Source of the DNA: Kiritimatiellia bacterium
GTDB lineage: Bacteria; Verrucomicrobiota; Kiritimatiellia; WLWN01
DNA: 64,000 nucleotides
NCBI GenBank assembly: GCA_012103575.1
Contig: WLWN01000001.1
Span: forward strand, 2,608,538 to 2,672,537
Direction: 5' to 3'
Position 1 is the first letter of the stretch. Every line of letters begins with the position of its first letter. Positions 36,625-45,848 of the stretch are shown here, in pieces. Made by a program: the position numbers and the translations under genes. The notes under the pieces were generated by a model, which was not told the DNA's origin, did no database searches, and saw only the letters and a program-made list of their open reading frames with translations.

Positions 36625-39333
36625 ATGGAAGGCTTGGGCCCGATACTGGATGCTTCCGCTATGGGCGGGTCCGCATGTGGCCGAAGACATTATAGTCTAT
36701 GGTTTTTACTCTTACTTCTTTCCTTCTCCTCCTTCGCCCAGACCCCGTATCACTATGCCGTTGAAGAAGTGGGTCTCGGCCAAGTGATTAGTCGGGGGAC
36801 AACCGAGGAAAAAGTTCCTGCGGGAACGCTTATTTTAGCCCCAAACATATTGTTTCGCTATTGGCTCTATGAAGTCGCTGCAGAAAAAATCGGGTATGTA
36901 GATTTTACAACACCGGGGGATGGACGACAGTTTACAATCCCGGCTGTGAATCTCGGTATATCCAAAGCCAGCGATTATGATAATGATGGTCTTGATGATG
37001 ATGCTGAATTTGTGATCGGGACCGATCCCAATAATTCAGACACGGATGGGGACCAAATCTTTGATGGGGCTGAAGTGGCGCAAGGATTAGACCCCTCCGA
37101 CGGTAATCCTACGCAACTAGGCCTCATCAGTTCGGTGGATACACTGGGTATGGCCATGGATATTCAAGCATTTAACGACATCGCCATTATAGCGGATGAT
37201 GGAGGTGTTTCTGTTTTTAATGTTTTTAATCGGATGGCTCCAATCATTATCAGCCAGGTCAGTACGCCTGGACAAGCAACCGCTATTTCCCATACGAAAA
37301 ATTATATTGCGGTGGCCGATGGTAACGCCGGATTAGAGCATCTAACGATTGAAATGCCTCTCTAGAAGATCTATACTCCATGACACGAGTATAGCAACAG
37401 CAGAAATCCGGCGGCGTGCGATAGATGCCTACAAAATGGGCAAAGGTTCCCAGGCCGATATCGCATCTTCTTATCGTGTAGATCTTAGAACGTTTCAGCG
37501 TGGGCTCTCTCGTTTCAACGAAACCGGACAGACCGCTCCCCGACCGCGTGGGCATCGTCAGGCCCTCTACAGCGGAAAGCAGCTCAAGGCGTTACCGGGC
37601 GGATGTAAATCTCTTGAGAAAGCAGTGGATCCAAGAGGTGGCCAAACTTGATCCAAGTCGCCTTGTCTTTATTGATGAATCCGGGGCGAAAACGAATATG
37701 ACTCGTCTGCGGGGCCGGGCGTTGGGCGGGAACAGGCTTTTTGCCAAAACGCCTTATGGACATTGGTGTACCACCACCTTGATTTCTTCGGTCCGCCTGG
37801 ACGGAACAACAGCGGCCATGGAGGGGGAGGGGGCGACAGAGACGGCTGTTTTTGGAGAATGTATTCGCCGGGTTTTTCTCCCGACGAGGTAATCGGCTGG
37901 TTTTCTTCGTGCTACATCACGACACCTCAATCGTGAAGCGCTCTAGCTATCATTGACATTACTGATCCAGCGTTGGCCTCTATTACCCATCAAGTCAACT
38001 TTATAGGTTTTACACGGGCTGTTGCTGCCGCAGGAGGGATCGCCTTTGTGGGGATTGCCAATGGTTTTAATAGCAAAGTATGTGAAGTTGATTTAGGGAG
38101 TGGTGAGGTTCTTGAAACATACTCTTTCCTTTACGAGGTCCATGACGTGGTTTTTTCAGGAAATTACTTATATGTCCTTGCTTTAAGGGCTTTTCATATT
38201 CTAGAATACTAAAAGGGGTCTATGCAAATCCTTGGCTCGGTTTCTTCACCGGGTACACCGAGTTCAGGCAGTGGGCGAATGCGTTTGTTTGTCGGAAATG
38301 ACATTGCCTACACAATATATCGTAGAGGGTATAATACGCTTGATGTCAGTGATCCTGCTGATCCCCTGTTGATAACTTATCAGCCTCGCAGTTTGGTTGG
38401 AAACACATGGTCGTGAATGGTTCAGGGTTGGGTATTGCTGCAGTGAGTCCTAATAGTACATTGGATGGCGCTCACAACATTTCTTTATACAATGTCAGTA
38501 ACCCGAGTAATGTAAATGCCTTCAACTATCACCGAACACCAAACACCAGGGATTGCCCGTGCGGTCTCCATATATAATGGCCAAGCCTATGTAGCCGATC
38601 ACAGCGCCGGTCTGCAGGTCATCAATTACTTATCTGCGGATACGGCAGGAAATCCTCCGTCTGCTACGTTGTCAGCCAACTTTTCCTTAAATCCTCCCCA
38701 AGCTGAAGAAGGGAAATGGGTCCGCATTAACGTTGAGGTGAATGATGATGTCCAAATTCGTAATGTTGAGTTTTATATTGATGGAATCAAAGCCCCTACC
38801 GATGGAAACTTCCCGTTTGAATATCATTTCATAACCCCTCGATTAACCGAGCAGTCCACATTTTCAATTCAAACACGTGCCAGTGATACAGGAGGAAATG
38901 CAACGTGGAGTAGTAACATTGTTGTAACACTTCTACTTGATGCGACCTCACCCCAGGTAAAAGCGGTGACACCTAAGAACGGGTCGTTGCTCAAAGATCT
39001 TTCTGTCTTTTCAGCTACATTCAGTGAGCCTATGGATGCATCAACATTAGATATCAGTTCCTTTGCCATTTTTGAGGCGGGTCCAGATGGGATTCATAGT
39101 ACTGTGGATGATGTGGTTGTGACAGGAAGCGTAATTTACCTATGAAAATGATTTTAATGTAGCCTTGCAAAGTTTTAGTACAAATCTTGGGCCTGGTTAT
39201 TACCGAGCTGTTTTGAGTTCATCACTATCTGATATTGGAGAAAATCCATTATCAGGAGCCTATACGTGGTTTGCCCGTGTTTATGACGTGTCTACTGACA
39301 CAGATAATGATGGTGTGCCAGGTGATATTGAAC
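36625..39333 (+). pseudogene. Large secreted LVIVD/TSP3-repeat protein, broken
   Basis: A signal peptide (HYSLWFLLLLLSFSSFAQ) is followed by thrombospondin-type-3-like calcium repeats (DYDNDGLDDDAEFVIGTDPNNSDTDGD, about 36975-37100) and LVIVD-type beta-propeller repeats (NDIAIIADDGGVSVFNV; YVADHSAGLQVINY). An Ig-like domain with FSEPMDASTLDISSFAIF and a second DTDNDGVPGDIEP motif follow. It was a cell-surface or secreted protein. It is interrupted by IS630 copy 3 at 37334. It also carries a TAA at 38210, frame changes near 38405 and 38510, and another near 39135, and it is cut off by MITE 3 at 39334. Its 5' end abuts the IS30 remnant, so the original start is uncertain. Confidence 0.72.
37334..37945 (+). 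mobile_element. IS630-like element, copy 3 (612 bp, twice deleted)
   Basis: Same ends as copies 1 and 2 and the same central deletion as copy 2, plus a second deletion that joins FLPT directly to the last part of the transposase (CTCCCGACGAGGTAATCGG). Removing the element and one TA restores the reading frame of the host gene (…NAGL-AIIDITDPA), so the insertion point is exact. It cannot encode an active transposase. Confidence 0.85.
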
Positions 39334-39496
39334 CCTGGATCCGTCAGTTAAACGTGGGATTTCTGTGCGAATGCTTTGGAGGCAAAAGGTTGCAAAAAAA
39401 CGCAGGCGCACCCGCTGGGTGCGTCGAGGCTTTTTTGTAATTCCTTTTGGCCCAAATGGTTCGTGCAGAAAACCGCGTTTAACTGACGGATCCAGG
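39334..39496. repeat. 163-bp palindromic MITE, copy 3
   Basis: Full length, in the opposite orientation to copies 1 and 2 by sequence detail. The flanks differ (GAAC before, ATAAA after), so there is no target duplication. It joins two different secreted-protein pseudogenes. It gives the upstream frame the same C-terminal tail (WIRQLNVGF…) seen in the WP/FP-repeat protein. Confidence 0.85.
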
Positions 39497-39846
39497 ATAA
39501 ACAATACATTCCGTTACGTAGCTTTTTTAATCCTGTTCTTAATTTTTTTGGTAGTATCCAGTGAGGGAGCAACGTTGACTGTGCTCAATTCAATGGATAA
39601 TGGTCCAGGCTCATTGCGAGACACCGTTGGAATAGCTGCACCTGGAGACACCATTGTTTTTGCAAATATTCTCGACGGTGCAACCATCACGCTTACTACC
39701 GGTCAAATTGATATTAACCAGGACTTAACCATTATTGGGCCAGGTCGAACAAATCTGACCATTAGTGGAGATAATAGTAGCCGGATTTTCAAGAGCTATG
39801 CGAGTCATTTTGTTATCTCAGACCTAACTCTCACTAAAGGGTATCT

Positions 39847-41550
39847 CCTGAATCCGTCAGACAAAATCTGACGATTTTTCATTACCTGTTGGGCTAAAGC
39901 GGGGAGCATACCCGTATTCAAACAAACAACCCCACCCCAACAGGTGTGTATATGAAACAATATAAAATAAAGACTGGCAAGGGCGAACTCAACAGCACAA
40001 GCGGAAATCATCTTTGCGGCCTGCTGCTTGAGGATCATGCTCAACAGATTCTTCCCTCCAATTTTCAACCACGCCGCTCCGATGCGATCTCTGATCGGGA
40101 GATCCTCCTTACCCAGATCGGCTTACTTTGCAACGGTCGAACCGATTTTCAATGATATCGACCTGTACCGGGGTGATGAGATTTTTATGAATGCCTTTGG
40201 ACTTTAAAAGGGGAGTTAAAAAGGTAGCTTCTGAGCCGGTGTTCCGATGTCGTTCCGACGACCTGCCCCCAGCCAGAACCCATGTGGGGCTACGCAAACT
40301 CAACACCGAACTTCTTTCCTCGGGCCCCTTTGGCTACGCAAACTCAACACCGAACTTCTTTCCTCGGGCCCCTTTGGCTAGGTAGATGTCGAAGGGCTTG
40401 ATCTTGTTCCCGTCGATATCGATGTGAGCCCTTTGGATCACTCAGGCTCTTCGAAAGAAGGCGTTTCCTATACCTATAAGGGCCATGATGGTTACGCCCC
40501 GATATTTGCCTATGTGGGCACTCAAGGCCACATGCTTGAGTGCGAACTTCGACCCGGTAAACAACATTGTCAGTCGGGAACGACCGCGTTTATTGCCCGC
40601 AGCGTTGAAACGCTCCAAACCCTGGGCCTAGGTGGAAAATGTTTGCTTCGGCTTGATAGTGGCAACGCTGCGGCCGATAACTTCGACGCTTTTGGGGATC
40701 ATTATTTTATCGTAAAGCGAAATCCTCACCGCGAATGTCCTGAACAAATGCTGGCCCTTGCACGCCGAGTTGGAGACAAACAAGACAGTCGTGAAGGCAA
40801 GAACGTTTACACAGGCTTTTTCGATCATTTCCATCCCGGTGGTGACCAAAACCGCCCTTGTGTCCCGGTGGCCTTCGAAGTGATTGAACGCACCATCGAT
40901 ATCGATGGTCAGAAACTTCTGGTTCCTAAACTTGAGGTGAACACCTGGTAGACGAACCTCTCTTGTCGTGCCAAGACGGTGCTAGATCTCTATCATGGAC
41001 ATGGCCCCAGCGAGCAGTACCACAGTGAACTCAAAAGCGATCTTGATGTTGAGCGATTGCCTTCGGGGAGACTCTGTGCCAATAAGATTATTTTGTTATG
41101 CGCCATGGTGGCCTTCAACCTATTGCGCGGTCTTGGCCAAGAGGTCATCAAACGGGCTGGGCTTGCCCCGCAAAAAATCAACATCCCGTGCTGGCGAATC
41201 AAAACGGTTCTCAAAAATATCGTTTATTGCGCGGTTCGATTGGTCCGCCACGCCGGACGAATTGAACTTCACTTTGGCAAGCGTTGTTGCTGGTTTGAAG
41301 TGATACAAGATATTGCCCCATTCCTTCGCATAGCCCTCCGTGCACCTTTAACAATACTCTAAGGCGACTGCCCAAGGAGGCCTACGCCCCAAAATGGTCA
41401 AATCAGAGTGAATCTGACCTGTACGCTCAAAAAATTCATCAGGGTGATACTTGCCGGTCCCAATCCGCCCAAAAGCGAGCATCTCAAGGAAAAAATTTTC
41501 AACTTTTGAGCCCCAAAACGCCTTCCGAAGCGATAGCTGACGGATTCAGG
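39847..41550 (+). mobile_element. IS1380-like element, copy D
   Basis: 1704 bp, flanked by TATCT duplications. It is longer than the other copies mainly because of a 44-bp tandem duplication (second unit at 40335-40378). It lies inside the Pmp-like gene. Confidence 0.92.
39952..41333 (+). pseudogene. IS1380-family transposase, copy D
   Basis: Starts at 39952. Defects are an extra T near 40147 (shared with copy E), the common frameshift region, a 44-bp duplication, TGG changed to TAG near 40950 and an extra C near 41318. At 40473 it has TAT where the other four copies have TAG, giving the expected YTYKGHDGYAP, so this codon was ancestrally tyrosine. Confidence 0.85.
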
Positions 41551-42598
41551 TATCTATATATATTTGATACTGTGTCAGGAGGATCTGCTATTTTGACTGA
41601 CCCCGGGACACTTCTTACTGTTTCCAACATCCTGTTTTCAAGCAATCTGGACGAAGCCCTGAACATTGGAGGCACCATTTCTTCGGGAGGTTCCCTGATG
41701 GTCTCAGGCTGTACATTCAGTAACAACTCAGGCTTAACAGCGGGAGCTATTCTGAGCACTGGATCTTCTACGGTCATTGACTCTACCTTTATAGAGAACT
41801 TGTCACGTTATTGCGGGGCTATCATGTATTCAGGGTCTGGCACATCAAATAGGGTGTCAGGGTGTACATTTGCTCGTAATGTAGGACGTGCTCACAGCGG
41901 TGCCATTTTTTTGTCTACGCTTCTTTGGTTAGATGTTGACAACTCTACTTTTGTAGAAAATAGAACAGGCAGTGACCCTACTCCGTTTACAGCGGGTGCC
42001 ATTAAGATGGCCGCTTCTGCCCAGCTGACATTATCTTCTGTGACGATTCACAGTAACTCCATTTTTGAGTGTGGGGCGGGAGGAATCATGACCTCTTCTT
42101 TCAATCTGACCATGGATCATACTATTGTTGCTGGTAATATAGGAGGTATCTGCTACCCGAGTCCTGCTCCATACATAGCTCCCGATATCAGAGGGCCGAT
42201 TGTTAGTGGTGGGTTTAACCTGATTGGCAGTTCCGATGGGACGTATAGTTTTGACCCATCAGACCTGATAGGTATTGATCCACTGCTCGGTCCTTTACAG
42301 GATAATGGGGGGGCCGACCTTAACAAAGAAACCTCTTCCGGGAAGCCCATTAATTGATGCAGGGAGTACTCTTCCTTTATCGCTTTATGACCAACGTGGC
42401 CCTGGATATCCACGTCTCATAGGCACTGCCATGGATGTTGGAGCCGTCGAAATTTCCCCGAATATATCAATGCCTCCACATGATGTATCCCAAGAAAGTG
42501 ATGATGTGGGCCCACAACATGTTCCGTCTGAAAAGTTGCGAAGCAACACGAGGTCTATACAGACAGAATTTCGTGCTCAGCAAAAATCAAGGCGTTGA

Positions 42599-43738
42599 TT
42601 AATTAAAAACATTTATTACACGATCTATCTCTTCTTCCGTATTGTAGAAATGAGGAGAAAGTCGGATAAAGGTTTGTGCCTGTCGATTTTTTCGTAAAGA
42701 TACACTAATTTTATTCTCTCCTAGCTTTTTCCACAAAGCCTGCATATCGTAGGTTGGATGAGTTAAGGAAATGATCCCCGAATTTCCATTTTCATAATGC
42801 TGATATCCCAAAGGTAATGCTATATCCAACACGTACTGGCGAAGATCTAAAATACGTTTTTCAACATTTTCGATGCCAAGGTCTAATAATAGTTTGATCG
42901 ACTCTAGCATGCCCAAAATGCCTGGAACATTAAGAGATCCCGGTTCATAGCGTCTTGCCCCGCCATAAAAAGCAATCTCTTCCTGTGCAATAAATTCAGG
43001 AGAGATCACATTCCGAGCACCTAACAACGTTGGGTTAAGGAGATCCATGCAAAATGATTTAACATAGAAGATTCCAGCGCCTACGGGTCCCAACAGCCAC
43101 TTATGAGAATCCGCACTTAAAAAATCGACATGCTCTACTGAAACGGGAAAGGCACCAAGTGTTTGGATTCCATCTAGGCTAAATAAAATGCCTCGCTTAT
43201 GAAGTTGTTGCCCTATCTTATCAATATCAATGCGATACCCGCTTAGAAAGTGGCAGGAGGCTAAAGCTACCAGCTTGGTAGACTCTGTAACCAGATCCTC
43301 AATAATTTCCCATGTAATCAACCCGGGACACTCCGGTCTAAGAGGTACAGGTTTAACACCTAAACGCTTCAATTTGAGCCATGGGTAAACGTTGGCGGGG
43401 TAATCATCGGCATAATAAATGACTTCATCTCCAGGATGCCATGTCAATCCATTGGCCACCAAGTTTAGTCCAAGGGATGTGGGTCCTAGCAAAGCAATCT
43501 CCATTGAATCACATTGAAGAAGCTGGGCCACAGCTTTCCGAGTCTCTGTAACCAAAGGCCAAACCCAATCTCCTTCTTGTTGATCCTTGGTCCCTTGATC
43601 GGCAAAGTTTCGGATCGCTTCTGATGTTCTGCGTGGTAAGGCCGTTACACCGGCATGGGCTAAGAAAGTACGTTCTTTAACAACGGGGAATTCATACGTC
43701 CTCAGTTCTTGGTTTTGGAGAATTTCGGTCAGTTTCAT
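42599..43738 (-). CDS. PLP-dependent class V aminotransferase-fold enzyme
   Basis: 379 residues of the cysteine desulfurase / isopenicillin-N epimerase / selenocysteine lyase fold. The PLP lysine lies in SADSHKWLLGPVGAG, and the aspartate pairing with the pyridine ring in FSLDGIQTLGAFPV. The C-terminal part has FIRLSPHFYNTEEEIDRVI. Its start overlaps the stop of the upstream small gene by one base (TAATG), so the two are coupled. The substrate is unknown. It meets the Pmp-like pseudogene tail-to-tail with no spacer. Confidence 0.85.
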   Translation of the reverse strand: MKLTEILQNQELRTYEFPVVKERTFLAHAGVTALPRRTSEAIRNFADQGTKDQQEGDWVWPLVTETRKAVAQLLQCDSMEIALLGPTSLGLNLVANGLTWHPGDEVIYYADDYPANVYPWLKLKRLGVKPVPLRPECPGLITWEIIEDLVTESTKLVALASCHFLSGYRIDIDKIGQQLHKRGILFSLDGIQTLGAFPVSVEHVDFLSADSHKWLLGPVGAGIFYVKSFCMDLLNPTLLGARNVISPEFIAQEEIAFYGGARRYEPGSLNVPGILGMLESIKLLLDLGIENVEKRILDLRQYVLDIALPLGYQHYENGNSGIISLTHPTYDMQALWKKLGENKISVSLRKNRQAQTFIRLSPHFYNTEEEIDRVINVFN

Positions 43739-44091
43739 TAATACGTGTGCTTTCCGACTGAGGGATGAACGACTTCATTTAACCGACCTGAAAAATAATG
43801 TTTAAGGGCTACAACTTTCAATCCTTCTGCTTGTAATTGATTCTGTAAAACAGCCGGATCATAATACCCCGCTGCTATTTCGAGAATGACAAGATTACTT
43901 CGCGATATCCCTATCCCATCGACTTGATGATCAGAGAAAGTATTTGCTATATTTCGAATTTTTTCTTTATCCGCTTCTTCCAGATCTTTGCCCAATTCGA
44001 TTTCGATCGTATCCAGATGATGACCATGAATGTTAAATCCGGAGTTCGCGTACGTTTGTTTGTAATAGGGTCTAGTATGTTGATCATACAT
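43738..44091 (-). CDS. Protein of unknown function in the men cluster
   Basis: 117 residues (MYDQHTRPYYKQTYANSG…). The pattern alternates strands and helices (HHLDTIEIELG, EADKEKIRNIANTFSDHQ, SNLVILEIAAGYYDPAVLQNQLQAEGLKVVAL). This could be a ferredoxin-like alpha-beta fold, but I do not recognise a family. Translationally coupled to the PLP enzyme and 28 bases after menB. No signal peptide or membrane segment. Confidence 0.6.
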   Translation of the reverse strand: MYDQHTRPYYKQTYANSGFNIHGHHLDTIEIELGKDLEEADKEKIRNIANTFSDHQVDGIGISRSNLVILEIAAGYYDPAVLQNQLQAEGLKVVALKHYFSGRLNEVVHPSVGKHTY

Positions 44092-44119
44092 GTCATTTTT
44101 CCTTATAAGAGAATTTATC

Positions 44120-44941
44120 TTAAGGCCGGCGCGGGAATTTCGAAAAGTCAGGCTTTCTTTTTTCTACAAAAGCATCTCTTCCCTCTTGTCCTTCTTCGCT
44201 CATATAGTAAAGCATGGTCGCATTACCGGCTAGCTCCTGGATGCCTGCTTGACCATCACAATCTGCATTGAGCGCTGCTTTTAGACACCGCAAAGCAATG
44301 GGTGAATGAGCAAGTATCTCTCGGCACCACTTTACGGTTTCTTCTTCAAGTTGTTCGTAAGGGAAAACGGCATTCACCAATCCCATGTCCAATGCTTGCT
44401 GCGCATTGTATTGTCGGCATAAATACCAAATTTCGCGTGCCTTTTTTTGGCCCACTATGCGTGCAAGATATGAAGAGCCATATCCTCCATCAAAAGATCC
44501 TACTTTGGGGCCTGTTTGACCAAACGTTGCATTGTCTGCAGCCAAGGTCAGATCACATATAACATGGAGTACATGTCCGCCTCCAATCGCGTATCCAGCG
44601 ACCATCGCGATGACAGGTTTAGGGCACGTTCGAATTTCGCGTTGAAAATCTAAGACATTTAAGCGATGGACCCCTTGACTATCTTTATAGCCTGCGTCCC
44701 CTCGTATTTTTTGGTCCCCTCCAGAACAAAAAGCTTTTTCACCTTCCCCTGTAAGAATAATGACACCGATCTTTTCATCTTCACGAGCATCGTGAAGTGC
44801 CGCTGACATTTCTTGGACGGTGAGTGGTCGAAAAGCATTGTGGACTTCAGGGCGATTAATCGTAATTTTAGCGATGCCTTCGGCTTTATGATATTTTATA
44901 TCTGTGAATGTTTTTGCTTTATTCCATTGAATCGTTGTCAT
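44120..44941 (-). CDS. menB: 1,4-dihydroxy-2-naphthoyl-CoA synthase MenB
   Basis: MenB closes the second ring of menaquinone by Dieckmann-type cyclisation of succinylbenzoyl-CoA. The 273 residues have crotonase-fold motifs [27 protein letters not shown] and [20 protein letters not shown]. The MenB-typical [22 protein letters not shown] and the end [26 protein letters not shown] are also present. It overlaps menH by 23 bases. Confidence 0.97.
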   Translation of the reverse strand: MTTIQWNKAKTFTDIKYHKAEGIAKITINRPEVHNAFRPLTVQEMSAALHDAREDEKIGVIILTGEGEKAFCSGGDQKIRGDAGYKDSQGVHRLNVLDFQREIRTCPKPVIAMVAGYAIGGGHVLHVICDLTLAADNATFGQTGPKVGSFDGGYGSSYLARIVGQKKAREIWYLCRQYNAQQALDMGLVNAVFPYEQLEEETVKWCREILAHSPIALRCLKAALNADCDGQAGIQELAGNATMLYYMSEEGQEGRDAFVEKRKPDFSKFPRRP

Positions 44942-45746
44942 AGATCCCCTTTATAAAATCTCTAATAACATGAACATAGTCATGTGGTTTTTCTACGTGG
45001 ACATTGTGTCCTGCACCTGAAACGATAGCGGTTTGTATCGTTTTACTCAAGCTTCCCATTTCTTCTGTAATCGTTCGATGTTTTGGGTCATGTTCGCCAG
45101 CGATACTTAAAATAGGAATCCTTGATTTAGCTAAATCTTGCCATAACGGTTTTTGATGTCCAATACTCATTCCATATAATGCCTTTGCTAGTTCCTGTGG
45201 ATCATTTTTTCGACGGGATACAAGTGTTGTTTGATAAACGGTTAGGTTCTTTTTAAAGGAATCAAATAAAGGCTGATTATACCATGTTTGAAGAAAATCT
45301 TCAAAAGGTTGGTGGATGAGTTGATGGGCTATGGCTTTATCGTGTTCAGCTCGTTTCTGTCTTTGATCAAAATTTTTGATGCCGGGAGATGCTGACTCCG
45401 CGATAATTCCTTGCCACCGTTCTGGCCTATGAGAAGCTAGGTATAGTGCAAGCCGACCACCCATTGAGTATCCACAAAGTACAGACTTTTTTATATTGAA
45501 GGAATCAAGCGTATGACATACAGCCTCAGTAGCACCGGCCAAGGAGTAATCATCAGCATCCTTATCCGCGATACTTTTCCCGTGTCCAGGAAGGTCGATT
45601 GTGATACAAAAAAAGTCGTTAAAAACTTGATTGATAACCTCGTTCCATTCCCATGAAGCACCCATGAACCCGTGTAACAGCACAATAGGTAAACACTCTT
45701 TGGACCCGTGAACAGTGGTGTTTAATAGACGAGACATAAGGAACAA
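44919..45746 (-). CDS. menH: MenH-like alpha/beta hydrolase (SHCHC synthase)
   Basis: 275 residues of the alpha/beta-hydrolase fold. The oxyanion motif is [12 protein letters not shown], the nucleophile elbow [11 protein letters not shown] (Ser94), the acid GEHDPKH and the base [12 protein letters not shown]. MenH removes pyruvate from SEPHCHC in menaquinone synthesis. The RLAL and HNVHVEKP segments and direct overlap with menB support this over a general esterase. Confidence 0.85.
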   Translation of the reverse strand: MFLMSRLLNTTVHGSKECLPIVLLHGFMGASWEWNEVINQVFNDFFCITIDLPGHGKSIADKDADDYSLAGATEAVCHTLDSFNIKKSVLCGYSMGGRLALYLASHRPERWQGIIAESASPGIKNFDQRQKRAEHDKAIAHQLIHQPFEDFLQTWYNQPLFDSFKKNLTVYQTTLVSRRKNDPQELAKALYGMSIGHQKPLWQDLAKSRIPILSIAGEHDPKHRTITEEMGSLSKTIQTAIVSGAGHNVHVEKPHDYVHVIRDFIKGIYDNDSME

Positions 45747-45848
45747 AGGTAAACGTTAAGAGATATTGGATATGGAGATGGGATTACCATGTAAGAACAT
45801 AAAAGTACGCAACCGTATGTTTACATCAAAACATAGAAAGTTATAAAT

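Larger units (their letters stand above)
39497..42598 (+). pseudogene. Polymorphic-outer-membrane-protein-like beta-helix protein, broken by MITE and IS1380 copy D
   Basis: The N-terminus has a signal peptide (FRYVAFLILFLIFLVVSSEG), then ATLTVLNSMDNGPGSLRDTV, the usual start of CSLREA/choice-of-anchor-Q beta-helix proteins. Repeats such as SGCTFSNNSGLTAGAI, DSTFIENLSRYCGAI and SGCTFARNVGRAHSGAI recall chlamydial Pmp motifs. The end has LLGPLQDNGG, then PLPGSPLIDAG in another frame. The natural start was lost to MITE 3, although an ATG inside the MITE (39365) is in frame. IS1380 copy D interrupts it with a TATCT duplication, and its removal restores the frame. A G7 run at 42307-42313 shifts the last part; G6 would restore it. 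Confidence 0.72.
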
